Source: an uncultured Candidatus Melainabacteria bacterium | GTDB taxonomy: Bacteria; Cyanobacteriota; Vampirovibrionia; LMEP-6097 | Length of the DNA: 13,112 nucleotides | Direction of reading: 5' to 3' | NCBI GenBank assembly: GCA_937927525.1 | Contig: CALBDR010000332.1 | Span: forward strand, 1-13,112 | Part shown: piece after piece, positions 1 to 6,138 of the stretch | How the letters are laid out: every line of letters starts with the position of its first letter | How positions within the stretch are numbered: position 1 is the stretch's first letter | Program-made: the position numbers and the translations under genes | The notes under the pieces: generated by a model | What the model saw: only the letters and a program-made list of their open reading frames with translations | Told to the model about the DNA's origin: nothing | The model's database searches: none

Positions 1-66
1 TACTGGCTATTGGCCAGACTTACATACGTACTAGCCGACTTTGCGGTTGCCCTGACCACTCATTAA
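1..66 (+). other. Unidentified left-edge segment, possible C-terminal tail of a gene
   Basis: Frame 1 is open from the window edge to TAA at 64-66. It would give 21 residues, largely hydrophobic (YWLLARLTYVLADFAVALTTH), as at the end of a membrane protein. The stretch is visibly richer in G+C (about half) than the rest of the window, and contains a small perfect hairpin (CTGGC 3-7 with GCCAG 13-17). It could therefore equally be the 3' end of a structured RNA. I do not recognise a tRNA, tmRNA, 5S or riboswitch motif in it. Identity is open. Confidence 0.2.
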
Positions 67-171
67 TTCTATTAATTTAAGTTCTTTGATTACAAGATAA
101 TAGCTTTAACTATTGTTAATATAAGGCTGTTTAATATTAATTTTTATTGATTCTTTGCTAAAGTTAATTTT

Positions 172-648
172 ATGCGCCATTCACGCCCAGAATTTAAAAT
201 AGAAGATTCTTTAGCTAAGTTAAATCCAGCTAATCTGAAAATAGCTTTAGTCGTAGCTAAGTGGAATATTGACTATAACCAGGAAATGGCTGATTCTGCT
301 AAAGAAACTCTTCTCTCTTATGGTTTTGAGGATGCTTCCGTGAAATTTGTTCATATTCCTGGTGCATATGAAATGCCTTTTGTTTCGCAAAAGCTTTTAG
401 AAAAAGATCACTATGATGCTGTGATTTGCTTTGGGACTGTGATTCGTGGTGAAACTTATCACTTCGAGATAGTCGCTAATGAATCTGCTAGAGGGATTAT
501 GGATGTTATGCTTAAAACTTCTAAGCCTATTATTAATGGGGTTTTAACTGTTAATAATGAAGAGCAAGCTAAAGTTCGTGCTGCTAAAGAGCACGACGAT
601 AAAGGTAAAGAGTTTGCTTTATCTTTGATACAGGTTTTGGCTATCTAG
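172..648 (+). CDS. ribH: 6,7-dimethyl-8-ribityllumazine synthase
   Basis: This enzyme condenses 5-amino-6-ribitylaminouracil with 3,4-dihydroxy-2-butanone 4-phosphate, the penultimate step of riboflavin synthesis in the cytosol. The 158 residues match the usual family length. Visible hallmarks are VAKWN (28-32) at the pyrimidine site, IPGAYEMP (62-69), GTVIRGETYHFE (88-99) with the likely catalytic histidine H97, NGVLT (122-126), and EQAKVR with R136, expected to bind phosphate. The family assembles into pentamers or 60-mer shells; which applies here cannot be seen. ATG at 172 has no Shine-Dalgarno sequence, but TAAAGT lies 7 bases upstream, so the mRNA may be leaderless. No FMN riboswitch is visible in the 105 bases upstream, and no other rib gene is present. 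The last 8 bases overlap the convergent acetyltransferase gene. Confidence 0.96.
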   Translation: MRHSRPEFKIEDSLAKLNPANLKIALVVAKWNIDYNQEMADSAKETLLSYGFEDASVKFVHIPGAYEMPFVSQKLLEKDHYDAVICFGTVIRGETYHFEIVANESARGIMDVMLKTSKPIINGVLTVNNEEQAKVRAAKEHDDKGKEFALSLIQVLAI

Positions 649-1270
649 TTAATTCTTTTTCCCAAAGATCTAGTCTATTATTCATAAGTTTAGACTCTGA
701 ATCTTTTTGAACTGTGTTCCATTCAAACTCAGTACTAATTTCTGTTTTATGGTATTTGTTGAATTTCCAGAGTCTGGATACTTCTTTATATCTTTCAGGT
801 CTTAGTGGGTGATCATTTTCTCTAAATACGCTGAGGAAGCAGGTTTTACTATAGTTGTTTTTTAGAGCATAATTTTCAATATCTTTTTTGAGTTTGTTTT
901 GTAATTCAAAAGATCTAAACTCTGGATAGACCATCATTTCAGAGATGTAAAAATATTTACCAGTATCGATACCTTGTCCTTGCATTAAGTCTTTTATCGC
1001 TTCTGTTAACTCGAAGCCTGACTCTACTGCAGTAGCAGTGACGAATGCTATAAGTTTATCTCCCTCATGGGCTGTAAGTATAATTGACTTAGGGTTGCAT
1101 GCAAAGTCTTTTAGATACTTTGATTCGTTTTCATATGTACCTTCATAAAGGTAAGGGAATTCTTTGAAAAGTTCAAGCCTAGCTTTTGCTATCTCTGGAA
1201 TGAGTTGCTCAAGATGATCTCCTTGAGAAATTTTAAAATCATAGTTTAAGTTTAGTGTTAGCTTTTGCAT
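641..1270 (-). CDS. GNAT-family N-acetyltransferase
   Basis: A 209-residue protein with the GNAT fold pattern: a central strand AFVTAT (75-80) and motif A at about 108-137 (ISEMMVYPEFRS...NKLKKDIENYA). The usual acetyl-CoA loop R-x-x-G-x-G/A is replaced by RSFELQNK, so glycines that normally cradle the pyrophosphate are missing. Cofactor binding may be altered. The C-terminal part (RPERYKEVSRLWKFNKYHKTEISTEFEW, then a W-x-K-x-L end) resembles a GNAT subgroup of about 200-220 residues. I cannot name its substrate. The gene starts 8 bases after the stop of the upstream glycosylase gene, so the two are probably co-transcribed. Its 3' end overlaps ribH by 8 bases on the opposite strand. Confidence 0.75.
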   Translation of the reverse strand: MQKLTLNLNYDFKISQGDHLEQLIPEIAKARLELFKEFPYLYEGTYENESKYLKDFACNPKSIILTAHEGDKLIAFVTATAVESGFELTEAIKDLMQGQGIDTGKYFYISEMMVYPEFRSFELQNKLKKDIENYALKNNYSKTCFLSVFRENDHPLRPERYKEVSRLWKFNKYHKTEISTEFEWNTVQKDSESKLMNNRLDLWEKELTR

Positions 1271-1278
1271 TATGAATA

Positions 1279-1893
1279 TTATGCTTGATTAACTAAAGGG
1301 GAGGTGAATTTTTTTAATTCAGGGATTACTTCTTCTTCGAACCATGGGTTCTTTTTTAACCAAAGTAAGTTTCTTGGTGATGGGTGAGGTAAAGGAATGA
1401 TTTGAGAAGTGAGCTTTTTTGTGATTGTGATGCTTTTATATTCTCGCCAAGCTTTTACTGTTTCTGTTAGGTTTTTCTTTCTTTGATCTTTTAAGTAATA
1501 TTCTTGAGCATATATACCAATGCATATCACTAGCTTAATATTCTTTAATTCATTTAAAACTTTGCTGAGCCAGAGCTCTTCACATTCTTTTCTCGGTGGG
1601 AGGTCACCTGATTTACCTTTGCCTGGGTAGCAGTAGCCCATAGGAACTATCAAGAATTTGTTCACATCGTAGAAAGTTTCTCTGTCTACAGAAAGCCAAT
1701 CCCTTAAACGATTTCCAGATGGATCATTCCAAGGAATTCCTGTATTGTGAACTTTAGTTCCAGGAGCTTGACCTACTATAAGGATTTTTGAATCTGGGTG
1801 AAAGTTTAGAACTGGATTTGCTCCTAGAGGGAGAGATGCTTCACAGTGAGTGCAGGATTTGATTTCTTTTATTAGTTTTTCGTGTAGGAGCAT
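1279..1893 (-). CDS. Uracil-DNA glycosylase family protein (family 4-like, probable Fe-S)
   Basis: Uracil-DNA glycosylases excise uracil from DNA and start base-excision repair. This 204-residue protein has GQAPG (41-45), the counterpart of the GEAPG/GEGPG motif of families 4/5, and LPHPSPRN (168-175) in place of the usual H-P-S/A-x-x motif. C14-x2-C17 and C88-x15-C104 fit the CX2C...CX14-17C pattern that holds the [4Fe-4S] cluster in family 4. The conserved blocks SGNRLRDW, PMGYCYPGKGKSGDLPPRKEC and HPSPRN..W...NPWFEEEV place it in a recognisable COG1573-type subgroup. Glycosylase activity has to be inferred, because the first motif carries Q rather than E. ATG at 1893 has no Shine-Dalgarno sequence, but TAAAAT lies 6 bases upstream. 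It is the first gene of a two-gene unit with the acetyltransferase downstream. Confidence 0.85.
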   Translation of the reverse strand: MLLHEKLIKEIKSCTHCEASLPLGANPVLNFHPDSKILIVGQAPGTKVHNTGIPWNDPSGNRLRDWLSVDRETFYDVNKFLIVPMGYCYPGKGKSGDLPPRKECEELWLSKVLNELKNIKLVICIGIYAQEYYLKDQRKKNLTETVKAWREYKSITITKKLTSQIIPLPHPSPRNLLWLKKNPWFEEEVIPELKKFTSPLVNQA

Positions 1894-1899
1894 GTTTTT

Positions 1900-1905
1900 A
1901 TTTTA
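1900..1905 (-). promoter_or_regulatory. Putative -10 box of the glycosylase/acetyltransferase unit
   Basis: On the minus strand TAAAAT ends 6 bases before the ATG at 1893, which would start transcription at or beside the start codon. No convincing -35 hexamer is visible 16-18 bases upstream. The repeat element at 1924-1943, oriented the other way, lies only 18 bases further upstream, so the two divergent promoters share a control region. Confidence 0.35.
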
Positions 1906-1923
1906 GCTTTTTGTTTATGAGGC

Positions 1924-1971
1924 TTTGCGGAATTTTGACCCCTTAAAATTTTCAGTTTAATTTTTCATAAT
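1924..1971 (+). promoter_or_regulatory. Repeated promoter module, copy 1
   Basis: Bases 1924-1943 read TTTGCGGAATTTTGACCCCT, identical over all 20 bases to 4153-4172. Without gaps, 37 of 48 positions match between the copies. Both end in CATAAT (here 1966-1971) at exactly the same distance. If CATAAT is the -10 box, transcription begins near 1978 and the 20-mer covers about -54 to -35, the usual place for an activator site. The hexamer expected at -35 (TTAAAA) is poor. The next gene downstream is the small membrane-protein gene at 2013, giving a leader of about 35 bases. Promoter function is inferred; the repeat itself is directly visible. Confidence 0.6.
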
Positions 1972-2012
1972 TAGAGTATACTTTGGTTGATATTAAGAAG
2001 GAGATATTATAA

Positions 2013-2144
2013 TTGCTAGAAGATTCAGAAGTTCTTAGGTATGTTTTAGGTATTTGTGCTGGGATAGGTGGGGTTGCTTTGGCAAATTTTATTCTAGAGG
2101 ACGCTAAAAGAGGTTTTAAAAGGGATATGGGGGAGGAGGATTGA
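2013..2144 (+). CDS. Small single-pass membrane protein (43 aa), TTG start
   Basis: Too short for routine gene calling, but well supported. A strong Shine-Dalgarno sequence AAGGAG (1998-2003) sits 9 bases before TTG at 2013, and the repeated promoter module lies just upstream. The frame runs 43 codons to TGA (2142-2144). The product has an acidic N-terminus (LEDSE), one predicted membrane helix (about YVLGICAGIGGVALANFIL, residues 9-27), and a charged C-tail that starts acidic/basic (EDAKRGFKRD) and ends acidic (GEED). Its layout parallels the 47-residue protein at 4427-4570. It ends 10 bases before the 3' end of the convergent 449-residue gene. Function unknown: a membrane-complex subunit, regulator or small toxin are all possible. 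A 68-codon minus-strand frame across the same bases appears to be its shadow. Confidence 0.6.
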   Translation: MLEDSEVLRYVLGICAGIGGVALANFILEDAKRGFKRDMGEED

Positions 2145-2154
2145 GACTTTGGTC

Positions 2155-3504
2155 TCACTGGTCTTTGTTACTAAGTGTATCCATTAATGTATTTAAAAGT
2201 CTCTTAGGGGTATCTTTTAATCTATTTCTTTCATCTATATTATTATTTTTGAAAAATAGATTTGAATAATTAATATCAGTTTGAAAATCTATTTTATCGA
2301 GTTCCTTATTAATCCCTTGTATTTTCCATCTAATAGCACCCTTATTATTTAATTCTTCTTTTATGCCATCACAAACTTTTAATATTGTATCTTTGTTTAT
2401 CTGAAATCCTTCTGTGTTACATAAGTAAACTAGATATAGTGCCATTGTTTTGTAACTTTGAGATTCACCAAATCCTGGGTTATCAATAATGCTGAGAAGA
2501 GCTTCAAGCTGAAAATCAGCTTTCTTAGAGTAATGAGGGAAAATCTTTGGAATATTTTGAATGCCTTTCCAGTAGTCTTTTTTATATTCATCTAAAATTA
2601 CTTCAAGAAGTTCATATTTTTGTTTTTGAACTAGATGAAAAACAATACGAAAATAGAAACGTAAAATTGTGGTTTGTTTTTCTTTTACTTCTATATCACT
2701 AATTATAATTTTAAAAAGCGGTTGAATTACTTGACTGATAATTGCTTCACCATTTTGACTAATTCTGTAATCGTTCGTTGAAAAACTCTTAATTAAACTT
2801 TTTGTTTGAGAAAAGTCTCCATGAAAATATACTTTATTAGTGGTTTCTAGACTTTTTCCCCACTTCTCAATGAAGTTATCTGTGAAACCGTAACCCTGGC
2901 CAGCTAAGTTCTGAATTTTATAATCTTGGATTCTAATTGTTTGAGTACAGAAAAATTTAAAGAAAAAACCTTTGAAAATATTATCTTCGTCTTTTTTGAT
3001 TGTATTCTCAATGTGATCTCCAAAGCTGTTTGTAAAAGTTTTAAAGCAATTTAGAGAAATACTTTCTGCTTCAATTAGCTTAACAAAAGGATAACAAAGT
3101 AATTCAACTAATATATTGTCATTTTTATCTACTCTTTTTAATTCAGTGTTTATTAATGGATTATAAAAATTAGTTAAGGAAAATTTATAGGTTTTTTCAT
3201 CAGTTACTGAAGCTATATTTATTATTAGATCAAATATTAATACTCTTATGTACCATTTTGTATCTCGTTCACTGTTCCTGTATAATTCACTAATCGTATA
3301 AGATATTTCTTCTAATAGTTTTTTAAAATCTTCTTTTTTCTTTTCTACTGAATATTTCTTGAAATATTCAGTAATATGCATATTAAGTATTTTGATGATT
3401 CTCTCTTTATTCTTACTATTCGTTAAATTGTTGTTGAGAATTTGACAAAGATCGTAAACAGCATCTTCAATGTCATTGAGATTTTTAATATTTAATTTAT
3501 TCAT
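2155..3504 (-). CDS. Uncharacterised 449-residue helical protein, second gene of cassette
   Basis: I do not recognise this protein. It is rich in K, N, I and F and appears largely alpha-helical, with no clear transmembrane segment or signal peptide. No nucleotide-binding, nuclease or other catalytic motif is evident. The N-terminal 110 residues are lysine-rich helices; the middle holds short aromatic motifs such as YFHGDF, and the later part alternates helices in a way that could be a helical repeat or scaffold. ATG at 3504 overlaps the upstream membrane-protein gene by 8 bases, and AGAGGTGG just before it is a good ribosome binding site, so the two are translationally coupled. It looks more AT-rich than the housekeeping genes nearby. 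The pairing suggests a cytosolic partner of the membrane protein, which is inference only. Confidence 0.8.
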   Translation of the reverse strand: MNKLNIKNLNDIEDAVYDLCQILNNNLTNSKNKERIIKILNMHITEYFKKYSVEKKKEDFKKLLEEISYTISELYRNSERDTKWYIRVLIFDLIINIASVTDEKTYKFSLTNFYNPLINTELKRVDKNDNILVELLCYPFVKLIEAESISLNCFKTFTNSFGDHIENTIKKDEDNIFKGFFFKFFCTQTIRIQDYKIQNLAGQGYGFTDNFIEKWGKSLETTNKVYFHGDFSQTKSLIKSFSTNDYRISQNGEAIISQVIQPLFKIIISDIEVKEKQTTILRFYFRIVFHLVQKQKYELLEVILDEYKKDYWKGIQNIPKIFPHYSKKADFQLEALLSIIDNPGFGESQSYKTMALYLVYLCNTEGFQINKDTILKVCDGIKEELNNKGAIRWKIQGINKELDKIDFQTDINYSNLFFKNNNIDERNRLKDTPKRLLNTLMDTLSNKDQ

Positions 3505-4114
3505 CGTCCACCTCTTTGAGTTCTAGTAACATTTTTTTATCTAATTCTCCAATGAGACTGTCTAAAAATGTCTCATTAATATTTCCTCCCTGAGCGATTC
3601 CTTTCTTATATCTACCTCCTCCAAATATAAAATCAATTAAAGTAAATATCAGCCTAATTGACCATAAAAACAATACCAATGACACAATGCTTATCAAGAC
3701 AAAATCTCTGAATAAATTCGTTAGACCACTGGAGACGGATCTAAGTTTAAAGCTAGAAGTATATTTTTCTTGAATTTGTAAAAGGAATTGTGCAGCAAAA
3801 GCCAAAACCGCTATATCAAATCCAGCTAGAAGGGGTAAAAGCTCTATAAATAAACTATTCTTTTCCATTGGATCTTTAAGTTCACTTATTTGTGTCATTG
3901 ACGACTGGTAAGTGCCATTAAACCATTCCAGCATCCGATCCAAATTCCCCCGAAATACCTCAAGCCCAGTCTTAAACTCAGGGCAATCAACATTCCTAAA
4001 CCAAGCTATAGCTGAATCACAATTCATTAATTCATCACAAGTTAATCCATGAAAGCTATTCGCTGACTTTATCAGCTCTAAAATATTTTCGGGATTTTCA
4101 AAAACTACAGACAT
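3497..4114 (-). CDS. Uncharacterised membrane protein with two predicted TM helices
   Basis: First gene of the two-gene cassette. I do not recognise a family. ATG at 4114 gives 205 residues (MSVVFENPENILEL...); an in-frame TTG at 4120 would add two. Residues up to about 87 are soluble and contain three cysteines (two in CDELMNC). Two hydrophobic stretches follow, roughly LLPLLAGFDIAVLAFAAQFLL (about 89-110) and FVLISIVSLVLFLWSIRLIFTLIDFIF (about 136-162). After these come a short glycine-rich turn (GGGRYKKG) and an acidic C-terminus (ELKEVDDE). A weak AGAAG lies upstream of ATG, and a -10-like TACAAT occurs on the minus strand at 4146-4141. It shares its upstream region with the divergent 77-residue gene and repeat copy 2. 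It may anchor the downstream 449-residue protein at the membrane. Confidence 0.75.
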   Translation of the reverse strand: MSVVFENPENILELIKSANSFHGLTCDELMNCDSAIAWFRNVDCPEFKTGLEVFRGNLDRMLEWFNGTYQSSMTQISELKDPMEKNSLFIELLPLLAGFDIAVLAFAAQFLLQIQEKYTSSFKLRSVSSGLTNLFRDFVLISIVSLVLFLWSIRLIFTLIDFIFGGGRYKKGIAQGGNINETFLDSLIGELDKKMLLELKEVDDE

Positions 4115-4152
4115 TACCAAGCTTCTAATAAACTAAAATCATTGTATCTGAA

Positions 4153-4200
4153 TTTGCGGAATTTTGACCCCTAAAAATCCTGAAAGAAATTGCCCATAAT
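4153..4200 (+). promoter_or_regulatory. Repeated promoter module, copy 2
   Basis: Second copy of the module at 1924-1971: the same 20-mer at 4153-4172 and CATAAT at 4195-4200, with identical spacing. CATAAT ends 6 bases before ATG at 4207, so a start about 7 bases downstream of the -10 box would place the first transcribed base on the A of the start codon (a leaderless mRNA). The sequence between the 20-mer and CATAAT has diverged while its length has not. That is expected if both ends bind protein, and argues against a passive insertion scar. Confidence 0.6.
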
Positions 4201-4206
4201 TTAAAT

Positions 4207-4440
4207 ATGGCATCAATACCTGAACACATAAAGTTTAGAGCTGAGCTTATTAGAAATTTGGCTTATATCCTAGCTATACCATTTGGGCATTTGATGTTAG
4301 GATTTTTAGTAGGTGATTTTGAAAACATTAGAGTAAAACTAATTTATTGTTTACCATTTACTTTTTTACTTTGTTGTTTTTCATATCACTTAGCATGCTA
4401 CTCAGTTTACATATTAAGGAGAGAAAATGGAAGGTTTTAA
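4207..4440 (+). CDS. Small membrane protein with two predicted TM helices (77 aa)
   Basis: A 77-residue protein of unknown function. After a charged start (MASIPEHIKFRAELIR) there are two hydrophobic segments, about LAYILAIPFGHLMLGFLV (18-35) and LIYCLPFTFLLCCFSYHLACYSVYIL (about 45-70), separated by a short loop (GDFENIRVK). A basic tail RRENGRF follows. Three cysteines fall in the second helix. No Shine-Dalgarno sequence precedes ATG, but repeat copy 2 places a -10-like CATAAT 6 bases upstream. Its 3' end overlaps the next small membrane-protein gene by 14 bases, so the two form an operon. It is transcribed divergently from the two-TM cassette gene. Confidence 0.6.
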   Translation: MASIPEHIKFRAELIRNLAYILAIPFGHLMLGFLVGDFENIRVKLIYCLPFTFLLCCFSYHLACYSVYILRRENGRF

Positions 4441-4570
4441 TTCTGATACTATTCTAGGAATGAGCGTAACAGGTGTTATTGTGATAATAATAGGGATACT
4501 TGTTAATAAAATTGTTAACACTCCTGTAGAAAGCTACTATTCAGATCCAGAGGAAAACTCTAAAGCTTAA
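4427..4570 (+). CDS. Small single-pass membrane protein (47 aa)
   Basis: A 47-codon frame from ATG 4427 to TAA 4568-4570, too short for routine calling. AAGGAG (4416-4421) lies 5 bases before ATG, inside the end of the 77-residue gene, so translation is probably coupled. The product has a short N-terminus (MEGFNSDTIL), one strongly hydrophobic helix (GMSVTGVIVIIIGILV, about 11-26), then NKIVNTPVESYYSDPEENSKA, an acidic soluble tail. The layout (short N-terminus, single helix, acidic end) is like that of the 43-residue protein at 2013-2144, although the sequences are not obviously alike. The gene end overlaps the convergent acetyltransferase gene by 11 bases. Function unknown. Confidence 0.6.
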   Translation: MEGFNSDTILGMSVTGVIVIIIGILVNKIVNTPVESYYSDPEENSKA

Positions 4571-4994
4571 GCTGAAAATACTTTTCATAAGTCTGGTCAA
4601 TCCCTCCTAAGAAACGCATTTCACCCATATCTTTAGCACCTAATTTCTGGTAAAGTTTATGAGCTACTTCACATAAAGTCCCAGACCAGATATCAATAAC
4701 TTTTATTCCCTGTTCTGTAGCGTAATCAAATGCAAACCTTGATAGTTTTTTACCTAAGCCTTTTCCATGAAGTGATGTATCTATAAAAACTCTTTTTAAT
4801 TCAGCATAGTCTGTTGAGTGACCAGCTTCCAAGTTAGCCTTATTAATTTTCAGAGCTACCGACCCGACTATTTTGGCTTTGCCATCTATATCGGTCTCAG
4901 ACTCATCTACGAGTAATTTGAAAAAAGAAGGTCCTTTGTAAACTTCTTCAATATGAAGCAAGTCATTATCCAGAGTATCTGGCTCTAGATTCAT
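4560..4994 (-). CDS. GNAT-family N-acetyltransferase
   Basis: A compact 144-residue acetyltransferase. Motif A is intact: ELKRVFIDTSLHGKGLGKKLSRFA spans about residues 65-88, with the acetyl-CoA loop HGKGLG at 76-81. Motif B is AHKLYQKLGAKDMG (111-124). The substrate cannot be told from the sequence; proteins of this size acetylate small amines, antibiotics or protein N-termini. ATG at 4994 lies 13 bases after the carA stop, so it is probably the last gene of the aroKB-carA unit, although its activity need not relate to those pathways. No clear ribosome binding site is visible. Its end overlaps the small membrane-protein gene on the other strand. Confidence 0.85.
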   Translation of the reverse strand: MNLEPDTLDNDLLHIEEVYKGPSFFKLLVDESETDIDGKAKIVGSVALKINKANLEAGHSTDYAELKRVFIDTSLHGKGLGKKLSRFAFDYATEQGIKVIDIWSGTLCEVAHKLYQKLGAKDMGEMRFLGGIDQTYEKYFQLKL

Positions 4995-5007
4995 GTATCC
5001 GAAGATT

Positions 5008-6138
5008 CTACTCTTCTAAATCTTTAACTATTAAGTTTAGGAATTTGTCGAAGAGGTAGTCACTATCATGTGGTCCAGGGCTTGCTTCTGGGTGATACTG
5101 AACCGAAAAGACATTGTCTCTATTATTAAGTTCTATACCCGCAACTGTATCATCATTAATATTCAAATGACTGACTGTTAGATTTGCTGGTAAGTTTTTA
5201 GGGTTAACAGCAAATCCATGATTATGACTTGCAATTTCGATTTTACCTGAACTTATTTCTTTAATAGGGTGGTTAGCACCTTTGTGACCGAATTTTAATT
5301 TGTATGTTTTAGCTCCTTGGGAAAGAGATAGAATCTGGTGCCCAAGACAGATGCCGAAGATTGGTTTCTTGTATTTTTCTACTAAGGTTTTCACTGTTTC
5401 AATAGCGTAGGTTACTGCAGCTGGATCTCCAGGACCATTGCTCAGGAAAACTCCGTCTGGATTGCGATCTAGGACATATTCTGCACTAGTGTTTGCAGGG
5501 ACTAGTTCTACTTGGCAATTCCTTTCAGTAAGTTTATTGATAATGTTTTGTTTAATCCCGAAATCAAAAGCTATAACTCTATAAACCTTTTCTGGTTTAA
5601 TTAGATCATTATTCTTGTCACTGATATTTGCTCTAGCTGGGATAAGACGAGATTCTTTAGATGTAACTTCTGAAGCTAAATCCAAGCCTTCCATGTTTTG
5701 TAATTTTTCTAATTTTTCTAATAATTCTTTCCTGGAGATTTTATCTGGAGCGATAACAGCTTTCATGGAACCTTTATCTCTAAGGTATTTAGTTAGTGCT
5801 CTTGTGTCGATGCCATAAATTCCAGTCATATTAAATTTCACGAGGAATTCTTCTAAACTCTCTTCTGAATTAGAGTTACTGTCTATGGGGCTGTAGTTTT
5901 TAATCACAACTCCTCGAGCAAAAGGCTTTGGGCTTTCCATATCTTTTTCATTGCAGCCATAGTTGCCGATTTCAGGATAAGTGAAAGTTATGATTTGTCC
6001 AGCGTAACTCGGGTCAGTAAGTATTTCTTGGTAACCAGTCATACTGGTATTGAATATAATTTCTCCAAAACACTCATCTTCTTTACCAATAGATTTACCG
6101 ATAAATTCTTTTCCATCTTCTAAAAGTAGCCTAGCCAT
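5008..6138 (-). CDS. carA: Carbamoyl-phosphate synthase small (glutaminase) subunit
   Basis: CarA hydrolyses glutamine and passes ammonia to the large subunit CarB, giving carbamoyl phosphate for pyrimidine and arginine synthesis. The 376 residues are normal length. The N-terminal small-subunit domain carries FNTSMTGYQEILTDPSYAGQ (29-48) and YPEIGNYG (54-61). The C-terminal class I glutamine amidotransferase domain has SNGPGDP (233-239), the nucleophile elbow GICLGHQ with C264, and H349/E351 in YHPEASPGP. The catalytic triad is therefore complete. ATG overlaps the aroKB stop by 8 bases, with GAGGT upstream, so the genes are translationally coupled. carB is not in the window. Linkage to aroKB is metabolically loose but consistent with a biosynthetic operon. 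Confidence 0.97.
   Translation of the reverse strand: MARLLLEDGKEFIGKSIGKEDECFGEIIFNTSMTGYQEILTDPSYAGQIITFTYPEIGNYGCNEKDMESPKPFARGVVIKNYSPIDSNSNSEESLEEFLVKFNMTGIYGIDTRALTKYLRDKGSMKAVIAPDKISRKELLEKLEKLQNMEGLDLASEVTSKESRLIPARANISDKNNDLIKPEKVYRVIAFDFGIKQNIINKLTERNCQVELVPANTSAEYVLDRNPDGVFLSNGPGDPAAVTYAIETVKTLVEKYKKPIFGICLGHQILSLSQGAKTYKLKFGHKGANHPIKEISSGKIEIASHNHGFAVNPKNLPANLTVSHLNINDDTVAGIELNNRDNVFSVQYHPEASPGPHDSDYLFDKFLNLIVKDLEE

Noticed and set aside
38..57. TTTGCGG...TGACC at the left edge as a third copy of the repeat
   Set aside because: Only the seven-base TTTGCGG and a shifted TGACC match. The spacing differs by a base and no CATAAT follows at the expected place.
67..171. FMN riboswitch upstream of ribH
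   Set aside because: The stretch is AT-rich and short and lacks the conserved RFN-element sequence blocks.
1952..2158. 68-codon minus-strand frame between the glycosylase gene and the 449-residue gene
   Set aside because: It lies opposite the 43-residue gene, which has a strong ribosome binding site and a promoter-like module. The frame's product (Ser/Pro/Lys-rich, no domain) looks like an antisense shadow.
5615..5818. 67-codon plus-strand frame inside carA
   Set aside because: It is antisense to conserved carA sequence, with no ribosome binding site or recognisable domain.
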